DNA of 17,127 nt. It comes from Candidatus Ryanbacteria bacterium RIFCSPLOWO2_12_FULL_47_9c (GTDB lineage Bacteria; Patescibacteriota; Minisyncoccia; Ryanbacterales; GWA2-47-10b). A model generated the notes under the pieces. The model was not told the DNA's origin. It worked only from the letters and a program-made list of their open reading frames with translations, and did not search any database. Made by a program: the position numbers and the translations under genes. Numbering within the stretch: the stretch's first letter is position 1; each line of letters starts with the position of its first letter. The stretch spans positions 1 through 17,127 of the forward strand of contig MHOB01000010.1 of the NCBI GenBank assembly GCA_001821795.1, written 5' to 3'. Positions 1 to 6,558 of this stretch are shown in pieces.

Positions 1-309
1 TTCAAGCCATGTCCATCCATGCTCTTCATCCGGCATCCTATGTATCACTTCAGCTCTCCAGTCTTCTGGGAGTTTATCCTGCTGAATCGGAACCCCATCA
101 AGAATCCATGGCGTACCATCGCGGAAAACAGGCTGCAACACTCCAGGATTAACTTCCCTATAACGATATGCCACCACATGTCTCTCGGCCGGCGGACTTC
201 CGTGTCGTGGACTGCCGTAGCCAGTGACCGTAGCCGAAACCTCCTGAATCCCCGGCTCTCCCCATTTACGCTCTTGTGGTGGCGTATCACCTTCAAATTT
301 TTCTGGCAT
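1..309 (-). CDS. Unknown protein, N-terminal 103 residues (runs off left edge)
   Basis: An open frame begins with ATG at 309 and continues without a stop through base 1, so the C-terminus lies outside the window. It starts MPEKFEGDTPPQERKW and contains GYGSPRHGSPPAERHV and, further on, PEDWRAEVIHRMPDEEHGW. The visible part is hydrophilic, rich in Pro, Gly, Arg and Glu, with no signal peptide or membrane segment. I do not recognise a family. Support for it being real: it has the same strand as every other gene, no stop in 103 codons, and a -10-like hexamer placed just before the ATG. The shorter frames on either strand in the same bases are shadows. It follows leuS after a 229-bp gap and probably has its own promoter. 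Function unknown. Confidence 0.7.
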   Translation of the reverse strand, partial: MPEKFEGDTPPQERKWGEPGIQEVSATVTGYGSPRHGSPPAERHVVAYRYREVNPGVLQPVFRDGTPWILDGVPIQQDKLPEDWRAEVIHRMPDEEHGWTWLE

Positions 310-316
310 AGTTTTT

Positions 317-344
317 ATGATAGTTAGCTAATAAATATCCACAA
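317..344 (-). promoter_or_regulatory. Candidate promoter for the left-edge unknown gene
   Basis: On the minus strand TTGTGG (344-339, 3 of 6 to the -35 consensus) is followed after 16 nt by TATCAT (322-317, 5 of 6 to TATAAT). Seven bases then separate it from the ATG at 309. This would start the RNA at or one base before the start codon. The -35 overlaps a near-consensus DnaA box (335-343). The -10 is reasonable, the -35 weak. Confidence 0.4.
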
Positions 345-401
345 TAAAGTGGTATAGATTCTAACTTTAGGCTACTAGCAAAAAAAAAATTACAAGTCTG
401 T

Positions 402-410
402 TGTGGATAA
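402..410 (-). promoter_or_regulatory. Perfect DnaA box
   Basis: The minus strand reads TTATCCACA, identical to the high-affinity E. coli DnaA box. A second site, ATATCCACA (335-343, plus strand), differs by one base and faces the other way 58 bp from it. A single 9-mer is expected about once per 130 kb by chance, so a real site is plausible but not proven. It could be part of an origin or a DnaA-controlled promoter for the left-edge gene. Confidence 0.4.
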
Positions 411-478
411 CTTTTATCAGCCGCTTGCCGCTCTTTTGCGCAAAAAAGTTGCCAAAAAGACAAGAGAGGAGAGTGGAA

Positions 479-502
479 TTTAATACGATATATCGTATTA
501 AA
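479..502. repeat. 24-bp perfect palindrome, operator-like
   Basis: Two 12-bp arms, TTTAATACGATA and TATCGTATTAAA, meet with no spacer. The stem is too AT-rich for a typical intrinsic terminator and no U-tract follows on the minus strand, so a protein-binding operator or a recombination site is more likely. Its central ten bases, CGATATATCG, are also the centre of a 20-bp perfect palindrome inside leuS (2138-2157). Which protein would bind is unknown. Confidence 0.6.
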
Positions 503-538
503 AATCATTATGGCGCGGAGTTAAGGAACCTGCCGAAG

Positions 539-2995
539 TTAAACAACAATATTTATAAGCCGCTTTGGGACAAAAATAATTTTCTTTGGAGCTGTTCCCG
601 AAAGCAAAGTTTTGACCTTCTCGCGCGCGAGCGCAAGCGAGCGCGCGGCTTCTTCGGTAATATCAATGGGTGCCTCAACCATATCGCGCACTTTGCCGTT
701 GATTTGGATTACAAGCTCGAATGTTTCATCTTGAATCATTGCCGGATTATACTTTGGCCACGGCGCTTTGTGGATTGACTCTTTTGAACCACGCAGCTCA
801 AAAATTTCTTCGGTAATGTGCGGTGCGAAAGGTGCAAGCATAAGCAAAAACGCAACATCCGCAAAACTACTTTGCGCCTTTTCCATTTGTGTAAGCAAAA
901 TCATAAGAGCCGAGATTGCCGTGTTGTACGAGAGCGATTCGATATCTTCCGAAACTTTTTTGACGGTTTTGTGCGTGAGGCGAACAGTTTCGGAGACGTC
1001 GTGGACATCCGATGTCCGTTGGACATCGGATGTCCTGGCACCGTTATAGTAATTCCAAACCCTGCCCAAAAACCGCGTGATGCCTCTGATGCCGTCATCG
1101 CGAAAATCTCCGTCCTCGGTAAGCGGCGACATAAACGCAAGATACATGCGCATGGCATCGGCGCCGTACGCCATAAAGTAATCATCCGGGTTCACCACGT
1201 TGCCGCGCGATTTTGACATTTTTGCTCCGTCTTTCGTGATTAACCCGTGCGCGCGAAATACGGAGATCGGATCTCCGTAAGAAGCTTTTGCAAAATCAAC
1301 AAACTCCATGTCGTGCAGAGCCATCGAAAGAAACCTCACGTAGAGCAAATGCAAAACCGAATGCTCCGCACCTCCGATATACATGTGTACTGGCAGCCAT
1401 CGTGAAATTCGCTCGTTATCAAAGGGGTTTTTTTGATTTTTGATATTTGATTTTTGATCTCCGAGAATCAAGTATCCAAGGTAGTACCACGCAGAATCCA
1501 GAAAAGTGTCTGACACATCGGTTTCTCTTCGCGCTTCTCCCCCGCACTCGGGGCATGTTGTTTTATAAAACTCGGGAAAGTTTGCGAGCGGAGATTTATC
1601 GGTGCCAGTCGGCCGAAATTCTTTGACATCCGGCAAGAGTACCGGCAAATTTTCTTCGCGCTCGGGCGTCCATTTTGCGCATTTGTTACACCAAATCATT
1701 GGGATCGGCGGGCCCCAATAGCGCTGGCGAGAAATCAGCCAGTCGCGCAGGCGATATTGTATTTTTCTTTTTCCGCCGACAGCTTCGGCAATTTTCCATT
1801 TTGCTTCTTCCGACGGCATGCCATCAAATTTTCCAGATGCAACCAGATGGCCTTCGCCAGTATATGCTTCATCGAGTATCGGACATGTTTTCTCCGGCCA
1901 ATGTGGGCAAATTACGATTGGCGCGGGTAATTCATATTTTGAAGCAAACTCAAAATCACGCTCGTCGTGGGCTGGAACCGCCATAATTGCGCCCGTGCCA
2001 TAGCCAGAAAGAACATAGTCGGCAACCCAAATTGGGATTTCCTCGCCATTTGCCGGGTTGATTGCTTTGATGCCCTTGAGCTCGACACCCGTTTTTTCTT
2101 TTGCTTCCTGCCTCTCTTCCTGTGTTTTCTTTCGTGATGCTTCGATATATCGAAGCACCTCATCTTTATTTTGTATTTGCTTTGCAAGTTCTGATATCAG
2201 TTGATGCTCCGGCGAAAGTACCATATATGTAGCCCCGAAAAGCGTATCAGGCCGCGTGGTGAAAATTGTAATAACGCGATCCGAATTTTTAATTTTAAAA
2301 TCAATCTCGGCACCTTCGCTTTTGCCGATCCAGTTGCGCTGGGCGATTTTTACTTTTTCCGACCAGTCAATATGATCGAGGCCCTGCAGTAGCCGCTCGG
2401 CATAATTTGTAATTTTGAAAAACCATTGCTCGAGATCTTTTTTTATAACTTGCGTTTGGCACCGCTCACACTCGCCTGCAATTACCTGTTCGTCAGCAAG
2501 CACTGTTGCACATTTTGGGCACCAGTTTACGCTCGCCTTTTTTCGATATGCAAGCCCTGCCTTAAACATTTGCACAAAAATCCACTGCGTAAAGCGATAA
2601 TATTCAGGGTCATACGTTTCAAGCCGCTTGTCCCAGGCAAAACCGTTGCCGATTTCTGAAAGCTGGCGATAGAAATTTTTCTCTGAATCGGCGGCATGCT
2701 CTTTCGGATGCTTGCCAATTTTGATTGCATAATTTTCAGAATGAATCCCAAAGCCATCGAGCCCGATCGGCTCGAAAACGTCGTGCCCTTGCATGCGCTT
2801 GCATCTTCCATAAATATCAACACCGGTAAACGTCCGCACGCCACCGATATGCAGCCCTTCCGCCGATGGATATGGAAACATAATGAGGTTGTAAAACGGC
2901 CTTGAAGCCCTATCCAAATCCGGCTCGTAAGTTTTATCTGCAAGCCATTTCTCGCGCCACTTTTTCTCTATATTTTTGAAATCGTATCGCTTCAT
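539..2995 (-). CDS. leuS: Leucine--tRNA ligase
   Basis: Class I synthetase that charges tRNA-Leu in the cytoplasm; 818 residues, normal for bacterial LeuRS. Visible signatures: the first ATP motif as HIGG (49-52, in YPSAEGLHIGG, the usual final His replaced by Gly); cysteine pairs C159/C162 and C176/C179; the CP1 editing domain with TTRPDTLFGATYMVLSPEH (246-264) and GYGTGAIMAVPAHDERDFEF (331-350); WYYLGY and IGGAEHSVLHLLYVRF (540-555); KMSKS (592-596); a C-terminal anticodon/LeuRS tail with QINGKVRD. Two stretches look inserted: residues 513-522 are encoded by a 7-nt tandem repeat, and residues 654-665 by a double palindrome. AGGA lies 11 nt before the ATG, and a three-codon frame (ATG AAA AGA TAA) abuts it directly. 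Upstream is tatD, 64 nt away, with a hairpin between them. Confidence 0.97.
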   Translation of the reverse strand: MKRYDFKNIEKKWREKWLADKTYEPDLDRASRPFYNLIMFPYPSAEGLHIGGVRTFTGVDIYGRCKRMQGHDVFEPIGLDGFGIHSENYAIKIGKHPKEHAADSEKNFYRQLSEIGNGFAWDKRLETYDPEYYRFTQWIFVQMFKAGLAYRKKASVNWCPKCATVLADEQVIAGECERCQTQVIKKDLEQWFFKITNYAERLLQGLDHIDWSEKVKIAQRNWIGKSEGAEIDFKIKNSDRVITIFTTRPDTLFGATYMVLSPEHQLISELAKQIQNKDEVLRYIEASRKKTQEERQEAKEKTGVELKGIKAINPANGEEIPIWVADYVLSGYGTGAIMAVPAHDERDFEFASKYELPAPIVICPHWPEKTCPILDEAYTGEGHLVASGKFDGMPSEEAKWKIAEAVGGKRKIQYRLRDWLISRQRYWGPPIPMIWCNKCAKWTPEREENLPVLLPDVKEFRPTGTDKSPLANFPEFYKTTCPECGGEARRETDVSDTFLDSAWYYLGYLILGDQKSNIKNQKNPFDNERISRWLPVHMYIGGAEHSVLHLLYVRFLSMALHDMEFVDFAKASYGDPISVFRAHGLITKDGAKMSKSRGNVVNPDDYFMAYGADAMRMYLAFMSPLTEDGDFRDDGIRGITRFLGRVWNYYNGARTSDVQRTSDVHDVSETVRLTHKTVKKVSEDIESLSYNTAISALMILLTQMEKAQSSFADVAFLLMLAPFAPHITEEIFELRGSKESIHKAPWPKYNPAMIQDETFELVIQINGKVRDMVEAPIDITEEAARSLALAREKVKTLLSGTAPKKIIFVPKRLINIVV
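1003..1035. repeat. Double palindromic element inside leuS
   Basis: The plus strand reads GGACATCCGATGTCC, then GTT, then GGACATCGGATGTCC. Each 15-mer is a palindrome of 7-bp arms around one base, and the two are exact reverse complements. At 33 bp the element keeps the leuS frame and encodes RTSDVQRTSDV. It sits in a variable loop between WNYYNG and the conserved SETVRLTHKTVKKVSEDI helix. The same architecture with other arm bases occurs in glyS (9014-9049) and argS (15955-15990). Confidence 0.9.
1259..1279. repeat. 21-bp palindrome inside leuS, single-unit relative
   Basis: Arms TACGGAGATC and GATCTCCGTA flank one G. The inner 15 bases, GGAGATCGGATCTCC, fit the pattern GGANNTC-S-GANNTCC of the doubled elements in leuS, glyS and argS. 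Here it encodes YGDPISV just before FRAHGLITKDGAKMSKS, a position where LeuRS does not appear lengthened, so it may be a solitary unit or a chance match. Confidence 0.6.
1431..1458. repeat. Heptanucleotide tandem repeat in leuS (TTTTGAT x4)
   Basis: Four contiguous 7-nt units read TTTTGAT, TTTTGAT, ATTTGAT, TTTTGAT on the plus strand. On the coding strand they give a Gln/Lys/Asn/Ser-rich peptide (DQKSNIKNQK) between WYYLGYLILG and NPFDNERI, a loop that is shorter in typical LeuRS. Because 7 is not a multiple of 3, the units are read in rotating frames. The stretch is A/T-rich compared with its surroundings. Confidence 0.85.
2138..2157. repeat. 20-bp perfect palindrome inside leuS
   Basis: TGCTTCGATA and TATCGAAGCA form a perfect palindrome without spacer. 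It encodes part of VLRYIEASRKK in the editing domain, with no sign of an insertion. Its core CGATATATCG is shared with the intergenic palindrome at 479-502. A 10-bp-arm palindrome with no loop is expected well under once in a window this size. Confidence 0.7.
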
Positions 2996-3032
2996 TTATC
3001 TTTTCATCCTAGCGCAAAATGCTTGACGTGTG

Positions 3033-3055
3033 TATGCCCGTGCTGTACGGGCATA
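3033..3055. other. Strong hairpin between tatD and leuS
   Basis: A 9-bp stem TATGCCCGT / ACGGGCATA closes a 5-nt loop. It begins 4 nt after the tatD stop codon. The run of six T (3056-3061) follows it on the plus strand, so it has the shape of an intrinsic terminator for plus-strand RNA. On the minus strand, where the genes are, it is preceded by A's and followed by CACACGTC, so it is at best a poor terminator for tatD. It may stabilise the tatD 3' end, weaken readthrough into leuS, or stop antisense RNA. Confidence 0.6.
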
Positions 3056-3059
3056 TTTT

Positions 3060-3941
3060 TTAATCCAAACCGAAAAGTCTTTTGGCGTTTTTGGTGGTTT
3101 GACGCGCAACTTCTTCAAAAGAAATACCGCGGAGTTCGGCGAGTTTTTTGGCGATTTCTTCTACATAAAGTGGCTCGTTGCGTTTGCCGCGGTATGGTAC
3201 TGGCGCGACGTATGGCGCATCGGTTTCAACCATGATGCGATCGAGTGGTGCATTTTTAAGAGTTTCGTCATAGTCCCTCGCGAAAGTGATGACGCCCGTA
3301 AACGAAAGATGAAACCCAAGACCGAGAAATTTTTGTGCATCTTGCCACGAACCCGCAAAAAAATGTATTGTGCCACCTCCGCCAACTGGCGGACCCGCGT
3401 GTTCTTGTTTTAATATTTCATAGAGATCATCGTAAGCATTTCTGCAATGTATGATGAGTGGCTTTTTTACTTCTCGCGCAAGCTGGATTTGCCTGCGAAA
3501 AACCTCGGCTTGTTTTTGCTTATCCACCCCGTTTTTATCCGCCTCGGCTCGACCACCGAGTCGAGACGGGCCAACACGATAGTAGTCTAAACCGCACTCA
3601 CCTACTGCAACTGTTTTTGGATGCACTGCAAGCGCTTTATATTTTTCATAATCAAATTCTTCTATGCGTGTTTTGAAACCGGGAACTCCTGCAGATGCAA
3701 TTTCCTCGCCGTCCACATGAAATTCCTCGCCTGTGTGAATAGGATGCAAGCCAACCGCCGCCCATACACCTTCGGGATAGCGCTCGGCATATTCTATTGC
3801 GCGGCGCGATGTATCGTACTGCGAGCCGACCAAAATCATGCCGGTACCTGCCGCGAGCGTTCGCTTTATTACGTCGTCGCCGTCTTCGCGAAACGCGTTG
3901 AAATTTACATGCGCGTGAATATCTACAAGCCGCATCTCCAT
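3060..3941 (-). CDS. tatD: TatD-family metal-dependent hydrolase/DNase
   Basis: Cytoplasmic TIM-barrel hydrolase of the TatD family, members of which act as 3'-5' DNases or RNases. All metal ligands are visible: HxH at H9/H11 (VDIHAHVNF), E115 (VGECGLDYYR), H165 (LIIHCRNA), H193 (TIHFFAG) and D241 (ETDAPYV). At 293 residues it is longer than the usual 255-265. The extra length lies in GFKTRIEEFDYEKYK (88-102), GPSRLGGRAEADKNGVD (124-140) and HAGPPVGGGG (181-190); the last two are encoded by palindromic DNA. The gene starts 4 nt after the metG stop; a second in-frame ATG at 3935 (MRLVDIHAH) is an equally good start. Likely cotranscribed with metG, a common tatD partner in bacteria. Confidence 0.93.
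   Translation of the reverse strand: MEMRLVDIHAHVNFNAFREDGDDVIKRTLAAGTGMILVGSQYDTSRRAIEYAERYPEGVWAAVGLHPIHTGEEFHVDGEEIASAGVPGFKTRIEEFDYEKYKALAVHPKTVAVGECGLDYYRVGPSRLGGRAEADKNGVDKQKQAEVFRRQIQLAREVKKPLIIHCRNAYDDLYEILKQEHAGPPVGGGGTIHFFAGSWQDAQKFLGLGFHLSFTGVITFARDYDETLKNAPLDRIMVETDAPYVAPVPYRGKRNEPLYVEEIAKKLAELRGISFEEVARQTTKNAKRLFGLD
3378..3393. repeat. 16-bp palindrome inside tatD
   Basis: Arms TCCGCCA and TGGCGGA flank AC. The coding strand gives GPPVGGGG just before the metal-binding TIHFFAG strand, in a loop that is shorter in typical TatD proteins. It looks like a small insertion with hairpin potential. Confidence 0.5.
3543..3565. repeat. Interleaved palindrome inside tatD
   Basis: On the coding strand the order is CTCGA, CTCGG, TGG, TCGAG, CCGAG, that is A-B-spacer-A'-B'. 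The halves can also pair as one 10-bp stem with one mismatch and one G-T pair. It encodes SRLGGRAE within a stretch that TatD proteins normally lack, directly after the conserved GLDYYR. Confidence 0.6.
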
Positions 3942-3945
3942 AAAA

Positions 3946-5517
3946 TTATTTTTTCTCTTCTTTCGACGGGAAAAGCGGCCCAGATTTTGAGATCACAATG
4001 CGCGCAGGACTCTCCGCATCCGCGCGAGATACACCAAAAAGTTTTAGAAGCGCTGCCGAAGTCTCTGGCATAAACGGCTCGAGCAAAACTGCCGAGCGCA
4101 CAATATGCCAAGCGACATTCCATAAAATAATTTTTGCTTTTTCCGGATCAGTTTTGACAAGCCGGTAGGGCTCGTAATCTTGAATATAACCGTCGAGCAG
4201 CGTCCAAAATGCCTGCAAGACAGAAATCGCATCGGTAAGTTTATACGAAGCCATCGCATCCTCAAAAAATCTGACGACGCCGAGCGTAAAGTAACGCTCG
4301 ATGCTTTCACCAGAAAGAGACACCCGTTCCGATGAAACTTCCTTGCGGAGCTCGCGACGAGTAGGCACGGACATGCGTTCTGCTTCCTCCGGACATTCAA
4401 TAGCGCCCGAGAAATATTTTTCAATCATTGCCGCCGTGCGCGATGCTAAATTTCCAAGCCCATGGGCAAGCGAACCTTCGTAAACTTCACGAAACCGCTC
4501 GCGCGTAAAATCGCCGTCCTCTCCAAATGGGATTTCGCGCGAGACAAAATACCGAAATGCATCCGCGCCGAATTCGCTGATCATCTCAACCGGGTTGATG
4601 ACATTACCGATTGTTTTTGACATCTTCTGACCTTTTGAGAGAATCATACCGTGCACGAAAATCGTTTTTGGCAATGGCAACCCGGTAGCCAAAAGCATAG
4701 CCGGCCAGTAAACCGCGTGGAAACGCAAAATATCCTTGCCTATAATATGAACATCTGCGGGCCAAAATTTTTCAAAGCGCGCCTCATCAGCACTTCCATA
4801 TCCAAGCGCGGAAATATAATTTGTAAGCGCCTCGGCCCATACATACATCGTGTGCTCGGGATCTTTGGGTACGGGAACCCCCCATGTAATATCTTTTGAC
4901 GGGCGGGAAAAGCTCACGTCTTCAACATTGCCAGTCAAAAATGCAAGCACTTCGTTTTTACGTGATTCCGGCAAAACCCTAAGCTCGTCCGATTCAACCG
5001 CCTTTTTAACGCGGGCCGCGTATTTTGATAGTCGGAAGAAATAATTTTCTTCTTCGATCACTTCCGGTTTTTGCTGGTGATCAGCGCAAACACCATTGAC
5101 TAAATCTTTTTCAGTTACAAACGCCTCATGCCCCACACAGTAAAGACCCTCGTATTTCGCTTTATACAGATCGCCCGCATCAGCAAGTTTCTCCCACAAC
5201 TTTACAGCGCCCGGCCAGTGGCGCTTTTGATCAGACGTAAAAATGAAGTCGTCGTTTGAAATGTTGAGCAGTTCCAAGAGTTCTTGAAACTGCTTGCGAT
5301 TGTCTGCGACAAATTCTTCGGGTTTTTTGCCTGCCAAATCAGCGGCCCGTACGATTTTTGCGCCATGCTCATCTGTACCGGTTAGAAAAAAGGTTTCGTC
5401 GCCCTGCGCGCGGTGCCAGCGAGCAACCACATCCGTAATAACTTTTTCGTAAGCATGCCCGAGATGCGGAGAAGCATTGACATAATCAATGGCAGTTGTG
5501 ATGTAAAATTTTAACAT
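3946..5517 (-). CDS. metG: Methionine--tRNA ligase
   Basis: Class I synthetase that charges initiator and elongator tRNA-Met. Signatures: FYITTAIDYVNASPHLGHAY with HLGH (18-21), LTGTDEHGAKI (45-55), the zinc-knuckle region with C127/H130 and C144/H147 (YCVGHEAF and CADH, a His where many MetRS have Cys), WAEALTNYISALGY (227-240), KDILRFHAVYWPAML (261-275), and KMSKT (298-302) followed by IGNVINP. At 523 residues it matches the short MetRS form without the C-terminal tRNA-binding (EMAP-like) domain; it ends shortly after the anticodon-binding helices. It starts 6 nt after the permease stop, with no clear Shine-Dalgarno site, and tatD follows 4 nt after its stop, so the genes are probably one transcript. 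Confidence 0.96.
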   Translation of the reverse strand: MLKFYITTAIDYVNASPHLGHAYEKVITDVVARWHRAQGDETFFLTGTDEHGAKIVRAADLAGKKPEEFVADNRKQFQELLELLNISNDDFIFTSDQKRHWPGAVKLWEKLADAGDLYKAKYEGLYCVGHEAFVTEKDLVNGVCADHQQKPEVIEEENYFFRLSKYAARVKKAVESDELRVLPESRKNEVLAFLTGNVEDVSFSRPSKDITWGVPVPKDPEHTMYVWAEALTNYISALGYGSADEARFEKFWPADVHIIGKDILRFHAVYWPAMLLATGLPLPKTIFVHGMILSKGQKMSKTIGNVINPVEMISEFGADAFRYFVSREIPFGEDGDFTRERFREVYEGSLAHGLGNLASRTAAMIEKYFSGAIECPEEAERMSVPTRRELRKEVSSERVSLSGESIERYFTLGVVRFFEDAMASYKLTDAISVLQAFWTLLDGYIQDYEPYRLVKTDPEKAKIILWNVAWHIVRSAVLLEPFMPETSAALLKLFGVSRADAESPARIVISKSGPLFPSKEEKK

Positions 5518-5523
5518 GGGGGC

Positions 5524-6558
5524 CTAGACAAGATTTCTCTTCCGCGCGGAAAAATCATCAAAGTATTCAACAAGCACCACCGCAATGGGAATCGCAACAA
5601 TGAAACCCATGATCCCACCCAATTTTCCCCCAATCAGAAGCGCTATGATTGCAAGAAGTGGATGCACGCCAACTGTTTTTCTAACAACTTGAGGATAAAT
5701 AAGATGATTTTCCATTTGCTGAACCAAAATATAAAGGCATAAAACAATGAATCCCAAAAGAGGATCTTGGATCGCCGCAACCGCAATTGCGGGCATGGCT
5801 GCAAGAATCGGCCCAAAATAAGGTATGATCTCGAATATTGCCGAGAGTACCGCAAGTACAAGCGCGTAATGAACCCGTAGAATCGTAAGCGCAATAAACA
5901 CGATTACGCCCACAATGAGCCCCAAGAGAATTTGCCCCTGTAGCCAGCGACCAATTTTTCGTTGCGTACGGGCCCAAAGATGCAAAATGTAGTCCTCATG
6001 TTCTTTTGGTGTCACGATTCTCAATACATTTGCGACGCCGTCATCCTGCACCGCAAGATAAAATGAAATTACCATGATTAACAAAAATGAAAATATCCCC
6101 GAGAAAAGTGTTGTTGCAGTATTAAAAAATTGTCCAAACGCTATACCAACGTACTCGTTGGCATTGACAGCAACATCCCGTAATGTAGAAAGAACGAAAT
6201 CGAGTGACAAAAATGGTGCTTTGTCTTGAAGCCGAACAAGAACATTTTCAATAAGAGAAGGGAGCCGCGTAAAGAAATCCCTAAAATCTGAAGCAATCGG
6301 CGGGATAAGAAAATAAAACACCCCGAGAAAACCAACAATTCCAGTCAAGTATATAATGAGCACCGCAAGTACGCGCGGAATCCTTATTTTCCCAAACCAA
6401 CGCACGAGCGGATCTACTGCCGACGCGAGCACTATGGAAACAAGAATTATCATGACCACGTCCCGAATCGCAAATATAAAGACAATGCCGAGGACCAAAA
6501 GCAAGAAACGCACGAATGTTCCTGTTGTAATCTCATAGGTTGTAATATGGGATCTCAT
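5524..6558 (-). CDS. AI-2E family permease
   Basis: Integral membrane protein of 344 residues, the usual size for the AI-2E (YdiK/PerM/TqsA) family. Hydrophobic segments lie near 13-31, 33-48, 63-86, 150-171, 208-228, 230-262, 267-282 and 300-333. Family hallmarks are IFEIIPYFGPILAAMPA (240-256) and ENHLIYPQVVRKTVGVHPL (283-301), with a long soluble stretch between the third and fourth segments. Members export autoinducer-2 or act as ion/H+ antiporters; the substrate cannot be told from sequence, so the AI-2 label should not be taken literally. The ATG overlaps the peptidase stop as ATGA (4 bp), which indicates translational coupling. Confidence 0.9.
   Translation of the reverse strand: MRSHITTYEITTGTFVRFLLLVLGIVFIFAIRDVVMIILVSIVLASAVDPLVRWFGKIRIPRVLAVLIIYLTGIVGFLGVFYFLIPPIASDFRDFFTRLPSLIENVLVRLQDKAPFLSLDFVLSTLRDVAVNANEYVGIAFGQFFNTATTLFSGIFSFLLIMVISFYLAVQDDGVANVLRIVTPKEHEDYILHLWARTQRKIGRWLQGQILLGLIVGVIVFIALTILRVHYALVLAVLSAIFEIIPYFGPILAAMPAIAVAAIQDPLLGFIVLCLYILVQQMENHLIYPQVVRKTVGVHPLLAIIALLIGGKLGGIMGFIVAIPIAVVLVEYFDDFSARKRNLV

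Larger units (their letters stand above)
310..538. other. 229-bp non-coding region with DnaA-box and palindrome
   Basis: No convincing gene lies between leuS and the left-edge gene; the short frames here have low-complexity, non-protein-like translations. The region is AT-rich with a run of ten A (380-389). It contains a perfect DnaA box on the minus strand (402-410), a one-mismatch box in the other orientation (335-343), a 12-bp palindrome TTTTGCGCAAAA (434-445), and a 24-bp perfect palindrome (479-502). I see no tRNA or classical leuS terminator. It is the longest gap between genes in the window. Confidence 0.6.

Noticed and set aside
293..508. Minus-strand open frame of 71 codons in the gap after leuS
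   Set aside because: It overlaps the start of the left-edge gene, runs through the A-tract and palindromes, and its translation looks random.
622..647. GC-rich CGCGCGC...GCGCGCG stem near the end of leuS
   Set aside because: It reflects Ala/Arg/Leu codons in a normal LeuRS C-terminal helix; no insertion or repeat unit shared with other sites.
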